DNA of 64,000 nt from NCBI RefSeq assembly GCF_014643375.1, contig NZ_BMJJ01000004.1:382167-446166 (forward strand), written 5' to 3'. Under the pieces are notes generated by a model. It did no database searches and was not told the origin of the DNA. It was given only the letters and a program-made list of their open reading frames with translations. Source of the stretch: Aureimonas glaciei. Lineage in GTDB: Bacteria; Pseudomonadota; Alphaproteobacteria; Rhizobiales; Rhizobiaceae. The position numbers were made by a program, and so were the translations under genes. Positions 35,330 to 42,853 of the stretch are shown here, in pieces. Position 1 is the first letter of the stretch; each line of letters begins with the position of its first letter.

Positions 35330-36298
35330 TCAGCCGCGCGTCCGGCGGATCTCCTCCAGGCGCTTCAGATTGCCGCCGAAGGGCGAGAGGAGGGCCGAAA
35401 TGCGCGAGGGGGAATCACCGGCGAGCGCCTGACGCAGCACCGCGGCGAGGCTGCCGGTCGGGCTGAGGTCGAGATAATGCGCGCCGCCCGCGGCCTCGAG
35501 CGCCGCGATGGTCTGCCCGAGGCGGATGGGGTCGCGGACGATGCGCCAGTTCGCTTCCGCGTCTGCGACCGCCAGCGGCCGCGCGAAGCAGGCCGACCAG
35601 ACGGGCCAGAAGGGCTGCTCGAAGGTCAGATCCGAGACAGAGGCGAGGTAGCGCTCCCGCGCCGGTTCGATCCAGCGCGAATGGAAGGCGAAGGGAACCG
35701 GCAGCGGCTGGAACGCCACGTCCAGCCGCCGCAGTTCGGCCAGAACGCGGGCCGTATCGACGGCCGGGCAGGCGAGCACGCAGTGCCTCTCGGCGTTGAA
35801 ACTCGCCACTTCGGTGAGGTCCGTCAGGATCGCGGACTGGACGCGCAGGTCGGGCGGCCCGAGCACGGCGACGAGGGCACCGGCGGGTGACGTGTCGGCA
35901 AAGATCGCCGGCTGGCGCGCCACGGCCCGCAGCGCCGTCTCGAACGGGACCATGCCCGACAGGCTCATGGCGACGAATTCGCCGAGGCTGACGCCGAGGA
36001 TCAGGTCCGGCCGGACGCCCATGTCCTGCAGCATCTTGGCGGTGGCGAACTGCGTCATGAACAAAGCGGGATGGCTATGCTCGAGCCGATCGAAGGGATC
36101 GCTGAGGGTCCGGCCGGCGGCATAGATCTGCGCAAGCGGCGAGAATCCGTGGGAAAGCCGCAGAATCTTGTCGCCGATCTCCATCCAGCGGCGGAAGACC
36201 GGCTGGGTCTCCATGAAGTCCGCCGCCATATGATGATACTGTGCGCCTTGCCCGGCGAAGCAGAAGGCCAGGGGCAGGGACGAGGGAAGGGATGCCAT
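35330..36298 (-). CDS. discrete acyltransferase of acyl-hydrolase type (trans-AT PKS)
   Basis: Stand-alone AT-fold protein, 322 residues, starting LAFCFAGQGAQYHHMAADF. The nucleophile loop reads GVSLGEFVAM instead of GHSxGE, and the segment holding the malonate-binding Arg reads AVARQPAIF where the AT of the AT-ER fusion has VARRGALM, so that Arg is Gln. The catalytic His is kept in FAFHSRWIEPA. Loss of this Arg is known for PedC-like acyl hydrolases, which clear stalled acyl groups from ACPs, so this is probably a proofreading hydrolase. Its ATG overlaps the divergent phosphopantetheinyl transferase start. Confidence 0.85.
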   Translation of the reverse strand: MASLPSSLPLAFCFAGQGAQYHHMAADFMETQPVFRRWMEIGDKILRLSHGFSPLAQIYAAGRTLSDPFDRLEHSHPALFMTQFATAKMLQDMGVRPDLILGVSLGEFVAMSLSGMVPFETALRAVARQPAIFADTSPAGALVAVLGPPDLRVQSAILTDLTEVASFNAERHCVLACPAVDTARVLAELRRLDVAFQPLPVPFAFHSRWIEPARERYLASVSDLTFEQPFWPVWSACFARPLAVADAEANWRIVRDPIRLGQTIAALEAAGGAHYLDLSPTGSLAAVLRQALAGDSPSRISALLSPFGGNLKRLEEIRRTRG

Positions 36299-37106
36299 GG
36301 AGGAGACCTTGGTCGGCAGACAGGCCGGAGCGCCCGACTTGTCGCACGGGCCGGGCCCCCGCGGGAAGACGGGGATCGACCGGGACCGGGTATCGGCCTG
36401 GTGGTTGCCGCTGACGGCGATCGGCGCTGACGACTGGCCGCTGCTCGACGCGCTGCTGATCCCGGAGGAGCGCGAAAGGGCCGCACGCTTTCACTTCGAG
36501 CGCGATCGCCAGGTCTACGTCGCCGCCCACGCGCTCGCCCGCGGCCTCCTCTGCCATCACACCGGACGCCCCGCGCAGGACTGGCGGTTTTCGGTCGGTG
36601 AGCACGGCAAGCCGGAAGTCATCTGTCCGCCCGGGCTGCCGAGGCTGCGGCTCAACCTGTCGCACACGCGCGGCATGGCCGTCGCCGCGGTCACGGTCGA
36701 CAACGATGTCGGTGTCGACGTGGAGTGGCTGGAGCGGACCGTCGACGCCGACCTGATGGCCGAGCGGGTGTTCGCGGCGAAGGAACGCCTCGTCCTCGCC
36801 GCGGTCCCCGCCGCCGCCAAGGCCGAGATCTTCCTGTCCTTCTGGACGCTGAAGGAGGCCTATGTGAAGGCCATCGGCAAGGGCCTGTCGCAGCCGCTCG
36901 CCGCCTTCTCCTTCGACCTCGAGACGCTCGGCATCCATTTCGACGACGCCACCGCCGACGATCCGGCGCAATGGCGCTTCGAGCGGCACCAGCCGGGGCC
37001 GGAGCATCTGATCGCGCTCGCCGTTCGCCACAGCGAGCCGGCACGCCTGGAGATCCAGACGGGCCCCGCGCCGCTCGCCTATCTTCGCCAGCTGGCGAGC
37101 ATCTGA
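36297..37106 (+). CDS. 4'-phosphopantetheinyl transferase (Sfp type)
   Basis: Transfers the phosphopantetheine arm from CoA to the ACPs of the pathway, 269 residues in the pseudo-dimeric Sfp form. Motifs: NLSHTRGMAVAAVT near residue 120, VGVDVEWLER with the Mg-binding Asp near 140, and FWTLKEAYVKAIGKGL near 182 (WxxKEAxxK). The first ATG at 36297 overlaps the opposing AT start codon, so initiation may really be further in, although no better-placed start is evident. The 3' end overlaps the convergent phosphoesterase by 28 bp. Located inside the cluster and presumably dedicated to it. Confidence 0.92.
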   Translation: MEETLVGRQAGAPDLSHGPGPRGKTGIDRDRVSAWWLPLTAIGADDWPLLDALLIPEERERAARFHFERDRQVYVAAHALARGLLCHHTGRPAQDWRFSVGEHGKPEVICPPGLPRLRLNLSHTRGMAVAAVTVDNDVGVDVEWLERTVDADLMAERVFAAKERLVLAAVPAAAKAEIFLSFWTLKEAYVKAIGKGLSQPLAAFSFDLETLGIHFDDATADDPAQWRFERHQPGPEHLIALAVRHSEPARLEIQTGPAPLAYLRQLASI

Positions 37107-37936
37107 CTGGGCGGCCCTTCCGGCAGGATGTCGCGGAGATAAGGCGCCATGCCCCGGCTCTGGTCCCATTGCCGGGGATAGCCGAGCGAGACCTCCTCGA
37201 ATCGCGTGCCGTCGCGCCGGTCGGTGCGGCGGACATGGAGATGGCCGGAGACCACCACCCGGGCATTGAACCGGCGGTGCCAGTCCTCCGTCCGCTTCGT
37301 GCCGCACCAGGGCGTGAAGCGGGGCGCCCGCGGGATGTGGATGAGGTCTTTACGCAAAGGGTAATGGTTGACGAGGATGGTCTCCATGCCGGCGGGAATC
37401 GCCGACAGGCGCCGCTCGGCCTCCTCGATGCGTCCGGCGCACCACGCATCTCGGCTCGGCCAGGGCGCGGGGCTGAGGAACATCTCGTCGGCGCACACCG
37501 CCCCTTCCTCCCGCGCCCAAGCCACGACCTCGTCGCGCCCGACATGGTCGGGGCGAAAGCTGTAGTCGTAGAGCAGGAAAAGCGGCGCGATCACGCAGGG
37601 GCCGCCGGCCCCGGTCCAGGTCTCGTAGGGATCCTCGGGCGTGACGATGCCATGCGCGCGGGCGAGGTCGACGAGGGCGCGGTAGCGCTCCTCGCCGACC
37701 AGGGCCGGGCCGTCCCCGTCGCCCCCGACCGTCCAGAGGTCATGGTTCCCCGGCACCCAGAAGACCTTCGCGAAGCGCTGGGTCAGCGTCTCGAAGGCGA
37801 GTTTCATGTGGTCGAAGCGCTCGGCGACGTCGCCGGCGACGATCAGCCAGTCGTCGCCGAAGGAGGGCAGGGCGGCCAGGGCATCGCGGTTGGCCTGGCT
37901 TGCCAGATGGAGATCGCTGATGGCTTTGATGGTCAT
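37079..37936 (-). CDS. metallophosphoesterase
   Basis: Calcineurin-like phosphoesterase, 285 residues, using two metal ions. The metal-binding motifs are at the start (ISDLHLASQA, DWLIVAGDVAERFDHM), then VFWVPGNHDLWTV, LVNHYPLR and VSGHLHVRRTDRR, which is the full D-x-H / GD / GNHD / H / GHxH set. The start at ATG 37936 is directly before the first motif. The substrate (phosphodiester or phosphomonoester) cannot be told. A cluster role is not obvious; it may be a passenger on the minus strand between pathway genes. Confidence 0.88.
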   Translation of the reverse strand: MTIKAISDLHLASQANRDALAALPSFGDDWLIVAGDVAERFDHMKLAFETLTQRFAKVFWVPGNHDLWTVGGDGDGPALVGEERYRALVDLARAHGIVTPEDPYETWTGAGGPCVIAPLFLLYDYSFRPDHVGRDEVVAWAREEGAVCADEMFLSPAPWPSRDAWCAGRIEEAERRLSAIPAGMETILVNHYPLRKDLIHIPRAPRFTPWCGTKRTEDWHRRFNARVVVSGHLHVRRTDRRDGTRFEEVSLGYPRQWDQSRGMAPYLRDILPEGPPSQMLASWRR

Positions 37937-38067
37937 AAAAGAATTCCGGGCCTTTCGAATGCAGCCAGTGCCTCTCCTTACCAGCGTTCGCCGCCGCAAA
38001 ATGCGCTAGTGTCGCGGGAGCGACGCCGAGCGGCCGGATTTTTGGCCGACGTGACGAGGATCAGACG

Positions 38068-39321
38068 ATGAGCGAAGCCCCGGTTGAACGAGCGGCGGTG
38101 GTCGACTGGTGGTCGACCCTGTCTGACCCGGCCTTCCTCGCCAACCCGTATCCCGAGCTTCGCCGGCTGCAGGAGAGCGGCCCCGTCCACCACGACGCCG
38201 CCAGCGGGCTCTATTTCGTCCTCGGCCACAGGGCGTTCTCCCGGGTCGCGAAATCCTCAGGGATGGGGCGCGACACGCGCCGCTGGGTCGGCGGCTGGTG
38301 CTCGCCGGAATACCGCGAGAACGACCCGGTCGGCTTCCAGCTGTTCAGCGCCTTCCAGCCGCAGATGATCAACAGCGACGGCGACGAGCATGCGCGCATG
38401 CGCAAGGTCTACGAGCCGGCCTTCCGCAACCAGGCCATGGCGTCGATGGCGACGCTGATCGAGAACGAGACAAAACTCCTTCTCGATGCCATGCCGGACA
38501 GCGGCACGGTCGATTTCATTGAGGCCTTCGCCGCGCCGCTGCCGCTGCGGGTGCTGTGCAAGCTGTTCGACATCCCGGCCAGCATGGACGAGACGATCGC
38601 GCGCTGGAGCGCCTCGCTGATCCGCATCGGCGACGTCTTGATGCTGCCGGCGCAGAAGCAGGAAGCGCTGGATGCCCTGGGTGCGTTCAAGGCCTTCCTG
38701 CGCGAGGAGATCGCTGCCCGCCGCCATGCCGGCGAGGACAACCTGATGGGTCTGGCGATCCGGGCGCATGACGCGGGGACGCTCGACGAGGAGGAGACGC
38801 TGACCAACCTCGTCTCCATGCTGGTCGCCGGGCACGAGACGACGGTGACGCTGATCGGCAACGGCATGCTCCTGCTCCTGCGCCACCCGGACGAGATGGA
38901 GCGGCTGCGGGCCGACCGCCTGCTGATGCGCACGGCCATCGAGGAGTTCCTGCGGATGGAGCCCGGCGGCAACATGATCCTGCGTGTCGCGCTCGAGGAT
39001 TTCGAGGTCGAGGGCATCGTCATTCCGAAGGGCGCGCCGGTGATCGGCCTCGTCGGCGCGATCAACCGCGACCCCGCCCGCTTCGAGCGCCCGGATACGC
39101 TCGACATCGGCCGGGCCGCGAACGCGCAGTTCACCTTTGGCGCCGGGGCGCATTTCTGCATCGGCGCGCCGCTCGCGCGCCTCGAGGCGCAGATTGCGTT
39201 CACCGCCATCCTCGACCGCTATGCCCGCATCGACCTGGCCGGCACGCCGGAATGGCGTCTCGACCGGATGAACGCGCGCGGGCTCGGCAGCCTGCCGGTT
39301 TGCGTGGAGCGCGCGGCATGA
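38068..39321 (+). CDS. cytochrome P450 (copy 3)
   Basis: Soluble P450 monooxygenase, 417 residues. I-helix MLVAGHETTVTLIGNG (canonical), ExxR in EEFLRMEPG, haem loop FGAGAHFCIGAPLARL. It is paralogous to copies 1 and 2 (shared MGRDTR, the QPQMIN-type segment, and an LDEEET segment before the I-helix) but more diverged. Its stop overlaps the next gene by four bases (ATGA), which ties it into the beta-branching operon and makes a pathway role very likely. One of the P450s could form a methylenedioxy bridge from a methoxy group; which one cannot be read here. Confidence 0.94.
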   Translation: MSEAPVERAAVVDWWSTLSDPAFLANPYPELRRLQESGPVHHDAASGLYFVLGHRAFSRVAKSSGMGRDTRRWVGGWCSPEYRENDPVGFQLFSAFQPQMINSDGDEHARMRKVYEPAFRNQAMASMATLIENETKLLLDAMPDSGTVDFIEAFAAPLPLRVLCKLFDIPASMDETIARWSASLIRIGDVLMLPAQKQEALDALGAFKAFLREEIAARRHAGEDNLMGLAIRAHDAGTLDEEETLTNLVSMLVAGHETTVTLIGNGMLLLLRHPDEMERLRADRLLMRTAIEEFLRMEPGGNMILRVALEDFEVEGIVIPKGAPVIGLVGAINRDPARFERPDTLDIGRAANAQFTFGAGAHFCIGAPLARLEAQIAFTAILDRYARIDLAGTPEWRLDRMNARGLGSLPVCVERAA

Positions 39322-40574
39322 GCCGGCCGGTCGGCATCGAGGCCCTCAACGTCTTCGGCGGCATGGCCTGTCTCGACGTGCGCGAACTCTGCGACCATCG
39401 CGGCCTCGACATGCCCCGGTTCGAGAACCTGATGGTCGAGGAAAAGTCGGTCGCGCTGCCCTACGAGGATCCGGTCACCTTCGCGGTGAATGCAGCCAAG
39501 CCCTTGCTCGACCGGATGACGCCGGCGGAGCGCGGCCGGATCGAGATGGTCGTCACCTGCACCGAATCCGGCATCGATTTCGGCAAGTCGATCAGCACCT
39601 ATCTGCACCGGTATCTCGAGCTGTCCGCCAACTGCCGGCTCTTCGAGATCAAGCAGGCCTGCTATTCCGGCACCGCGGGACTGCAGATGGCGGTGAATTT
39701 TATCCTGTCCCAGACCTCGCCCGGCGCCAAGGCGCTGGTGGTGGCGACGGACATTTCGCGCTTTGCGCTGGGCGACGCCGGCGCCGTCGAGGAATGGGCC
39801 TATTCCGAGCCGACCTCGGGCGCCGGGGCCGTGGCGATGATCGTCTCGGAGACGCCGCACCTCCTGCAGATCGATCCCGGCGCCTACGGCAACCACGCCT
39901 TCGAGGTGATGGACACCTGCCGACCCGGTCCCGATACCGAGGCGGGCGACGCCGATCTCTCGCTGATGGCCTATCTCGACTGCTGCACGGGGGCCTTCGA
40001 GGACTATGCCCGCCGCGTCGAAGGGGCCGACTTCCGCGAGAGCTTTGCCCAGCTGTGCTTCCACACGCCTTTCGGAGGCATGGTGAAGGGCGCGCATCGG
40101 CACCTCATGCGCCGGCTCTATAAGGCGCCCCCCGCCGAGATCGCCGCCGACTTCGCCGAGCGTCTCGGCCCCAGCCTCGCGCACGGGAAACGGATGGGAA
40201 ACACCGCCGGCGCTTCGGTCTTCGTGGCCCTCGCCGGGACCATCGATTCGCTGGCGATCGATGCGCCCCTGCGCCTCGGCCTGTTTTCCTATGGCTCCGG
40301 CTGCTGTTCGGAATTCTTCAGCGGCGTCGTCAGCCCCGAGGGCGCCGCGCAGCTGGCGTCGATGAACGTCTCCGGTACGCTGGACCGGCGCTATCGCCTG
40401 ACGATGGCCGAGTACCAGACGCTGCTCTCGGGCACCGACACCGTCCGCTTCGGAACACGGGACGTCGAGATCGATCACGCCATCATCCCGAGCGCCCTGT
40501 CGGCGCGGGGCGCGGGCGATCGCCTTGTCCTCGATCGGCTTGTCGGCTACCACCGCCATTATAGCTGGGTGTGA
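39318..40574 (+). CDS. HMG-CoA synthase-like beta-branching enzyme (HCS)
   Basis: Condenses an acetyl unit onto the beta-keto group of an ACP-bound polyketide, the first step of beta-branching, 418 residues. The nucleophile Cys is in EIKQACYSGTAGLQ near residue 113, the His region is in LCFHTPFGGMVKGAH near 250 and the Ser/Gly-rich LFSYGSGCCSEFFSG near 325. These match the PksG/CurD group rather than sterol-pathway HMG-CoA synthases. It is coupled to P450 copy 3 upstream (ATGA) and to the ACP, KS and ECH genes downstream, the standard cassette order. Confidence 0.94.
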   Translation: MSRPVGIEALNVFGGMACLDVRELCDHRGLDMPRFENLMVEEKSVALPYEDPVTFAVNAAKPLLDRMTPAERGRIEMVVTCTESGIDFGKSISTYLHRYLELSANCRLFEIKQACYSGTAGLQMAVNFILSQTSPGAKALVVATDISRFALGDAGAVEEWAYSEPTSGAGAVAMIVSETPHLLQIDPGAYGNHAFEVMDTCRPGPDTEAGDADLSLMAYLDCCTGAFEDYARRVEGADFRESFAQLCFHTPFGGMVKGAHRHLMRRLYKAPPAEIAADFAERLGPSLAHGKRMGNTAGASVFVALAGTIDSLAIDAPLRLGLFSYGSGCCSEFFSGVVSPEGAAQLASMNVSGTLDRRYRLTMAEYQTLLSGTDTVRFGTRDVEIDHAIIPSALSARGAGDRLVLDRLVGYHRHYSWV

Positions 40575-40615
40575 CCCGGCCATCGCGGGCCGATAGGCTC
40601 CGACAGGGGGATGCG

Positions 40616-40861
40616 TTGGACAGCAACCAGGTCGCCGACGTCGTCATCGCCGAAATCTGCGCCACCGTGCCCGAGCTCTCGCAGCGGGAGATAACCCGCG
40701 CGCACTCCATGGCCGAGCTCGGCGTCGACTCGATCGAGCGCAGCGAGATCATCCTCGCTTCGATGGAGCGGCTCGGGCTGAAGATCCCGATGGTCCAGCT
40801 GCACGGCCCGCGCACCATCGGCGAGCTGGCCGACCTTCTGCATGCCAAACTTGGCGGCTGA
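40616..40861 (+). CDS. discrete acyl carrier protein of the beta-branching cassette
   Basis: Donor ACP that should carry the malonyl/acetyl unit for the HCS, 81 residues. The phosphopantetheine attachment Ser is in ELGVDSIERSEI near the middle, followed by LGLKIPMVQLHGPRTIGEL. I choose TTG 40616 because AGGGGG lies just upstream and it gives a normal ACP length; an in-frame GTG at 40571 overlapping the HCS stop is the alternative. The 3' end overlaps the next KS gene by 20 bp. Confidence 0.88.
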   Translation: MDSNQVADVVIAEICATVPELSQREITRAHSMAELGVDSIERSEIILASMERLGLKIPMVQLHGPRTIGELADLLHAKLGG

Positions 40862-42086
40862 CGCCATTCTGGTCACGGGGCTCGGCGTGGCCTCGGGGCT
40901 CGGCCAGGGCCGGGACCTTTTTCGCGCGCGCCTGTTCGAGGCGCCGGACATCTTCTCCGTCCTGAAACGCGAAGGGCGCGAGGGTCCCGGAGGCGAGGCC
41001 GTCCACATCGGCATCGAAATGCCCGAGCCGCCCGCCATCCTGCCGCCGCGCATCGCCCGCACCGCCACGTTCAGCGCCCGGGTGGCGGTCGCCGTGCTCG
41101 GCGAGGCTTGGCGCGATGCCGGGCTGGAGGACGTCGATCCCGCGCGCATCGGGCTCGTCGTCGGCGGCACGAACCTTGCCTCGCGCGAACAGGCGCTGGC
41201 CGTCGCCCGCTATGCCGGCGGTCTCGATCATGTCCCGCCGCGGCATGGCCACATGTTCTTCGATTCCGACATCGTCGGCGTCTGTGCCGCGGCCTACCCG
41301 ATCCGGGGCTTTGCCTATAGCGTCGGAGCGGCGTCCGCGAGCGGGTTGGCGGCGATCATCCAGGCCATGGACGCCCTGCGCGCCGGCCGCGTCGACGTCT
41401 GCATCGCGCTCGGCGCCCTCCAGGATCTCTCCGGCCACGAACTGCAGGCCTTGCGGGCGATGGGCGCGATGGGATCCAGCCGCTTTGCCGACCGGCCGGG
41501 AGAGGCGTGCCGGCCGATGGACGCCGACCATGACGGCTTCATCTATGGCGAGGCCTCAGCCGCGCTCGTCCTCACCCGCGCGAACGCTTCGCCGGGCGGC
41601 CGGATCTACGGCCGGGTGCTCGGAAGCGGGCTGGTCGCGGATGGCACGCGCGGGCCGGAGCCCTGTACCGCGGGCCAGGTTCGCGCAGCGCGGAACGCGC
41701 TGGCAGAGGCCGGGCTGACGGCGGCGGACATCGATTATGTCAACGGCCATGCCACGGGAACGCCCGCGGGCGACTGGGCCGAGCTCGAAACCTATCGCAC
41801 CCTCGGCCTGACCCGTGCGCGGATCAATGCGACGAAATCGATCCTCGGCCACGGGCTGAGCGCGGCCGGCACGATCGAGGTGGCGGCGGTGCTCATGCAG
41901 ATGCAAGAAGGGCGGCTGCATCCCACCCGAAACCTCGTCAGGCCGATCGATCCCGGCTTCGACTGGGTCGGCCCGGAGGCTGTCGATCACCGGATCGGAC
42001 ACGCGCTGAAGTTGTCTTTCGGCTTCGGCGGCGCGAACGCCGCTGTGGTGATCGGCGCTCCCGATGGCGGCGGGGAGGGGCGATGA
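40842..42086 (+). CDS. decarboxylating ketosynthase-like protein (Cys-to-Ser KS)
   Basis: Free-standing KS fold of the beta-branching cassette (PksF type), 414 residues. At the nucleophile position the usual TACSS motif is replaced by AASASG in YSVGAASASGLAAIIQ, so the active Cys is Ser, while both catalytic His are present (NGHATGTPAGDW and ILGHGLSAAG). Such proteins decarboxylate malonyl-ACP to acetyl-ACP instead of condensing. Order HCS-ACP-KS-ECH with overlaps supports the role. Its stop overlaps the ECH start (ATGA). Confidence 0.92.
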   Translation: MPNLAADAILVTGLGVASGLGQGRDLFRARLFEAPDIFSVLKREGREGPGGEAVHIGIEMPEPPAILPPRIARTATFSARVAVAVLGEAWRDAGLEDVDPARIGLVVGGTNLASREQALAVARYAGGLDHVPPRHGHMFFDSDIVGVCAAAYPIRGFAYSVGAASASGLAAIIQAMDALRAGRVDVCIALGALQDLSGHELQALRAMGAMGSSRFADRPGEACRPMDADHDGFIYGEASAALVLTRANASPGGRIYGRVLGSGLVADGTRGPEPCTAGQVRAARNALAEAGLTAADIDYVNGHATGTPAGDWAELETYRTLGLTRARINATKSILGHGLSAAGTIEVAAVLMQMQEGRLHPTRNLVRPIDPGFDWVGPEAVDHRIGHALKLSFGFGGANAAVVIGAPDGGGEGR

Positions 42087-42853
42087 GCTTCGAGACGCTG
42101 AAGGTCGCGACATCGGGTCCCATCTGCCGCATCGCCTTCGATCGCCCCGACGCCGGCAACGCGATCAACGCGGTCCTGGTCGCCGAGTTCACGGCGGTGC
42201 TGCGATCCTTGGCGGCGGAGAATGGGCCGGACGGCGTGCCGGTGACGGTGATCGTGCTCGAAGGCGGCCGCGACGTGTTTTGCGCCGGCGGCGATTTCGA
42301 GGTGGTGGCGGCAGAAGGCGATGCCGGCGACCCCGAGCCGCTCTATGCGCTGTGGCAGGCGCTGGCGGAGGGACCGTTCGTCACCATCGCTCTGGTGCGG
42401 GGACGCGCCAATGCCGGCGGCGTCGGCTTCGTCGCGGCCTGCGACATCGTCATCGCCGAGCCGAGCGCGCGCTTCGGCCTGTCGGAGCTCCTGTTCGGCC
42501 TGTTCCCGGCCTGCGTCCTGCCCTTCCTCATCCGGCGGATCGGCCATCAGCGGGCGCACTTCATGACGCTGATGACCCGCCAGATCGGCGCATCCGATGC
42601 GCTGGCCAGCGGTCTCGTCGACATCCTCTGCGACGACGCCGAGATCGAACTGGTCCGGAACTTGGCGCGCCTGACGAATCTCGGCAAGCCGGCCATCGCC
42701 CGCTACAAGACCTATATGGCGACCTGCCGCGGCGATCCCGGGGCGGACAAGGCGGCGGCGCTCGCCGCCAACCGGCAGGTCTTCGCCGATCCGGACGTGG
42801 TGGCCGGCATCCGCCGCTATGTGACCGAGATGAAATTTCCCTGGGAGGAGTGA
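42083..42853 (+). CDS. enoyl-CoA hydratase-family beta-branching dehydratase (ECH1)
   Basis: Crotonase-fold enzyme, 256 residues, expected to dehydrate the HMG-type intermediate made by the HCS. The oxyanion-hole segments are DVFCAGGDFEVV near residue 70 and ANAGGVGFVAACDIVIAEPS near 112. The C-terminus ends KFPWEE, a tail I associate with the PksH/ECH1 type. The second crotonase (ECH2, decarboxylase) that normally follows is not in the window. The gene ends inside the convergent amidotransferase gene (37-bp overlap), and the strand switch closes this operon. Confidence 0.9.
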   Translation: MSFETLKVATSGPICRIAFDRPDAGNAINAVLVAEFTAVLRSLAAENGPDGVPVTVIVLEGGRDVFCAGGDFEVVAAEGDAGDPEPLYALWQALAEGPFVTIALVRGRANAGGVGFVAACDIVIAEPSARFGLSELLFGLFPACVLPFLIRRIGHQRAHFMTLMTRQIGASDALASGLVDILCDDAEIELVRNLARLTNLGKPAIARYKTYMATCRGDPGADKAAALAANRQVFADPDVVAGIRRYVTEMKFPWEE

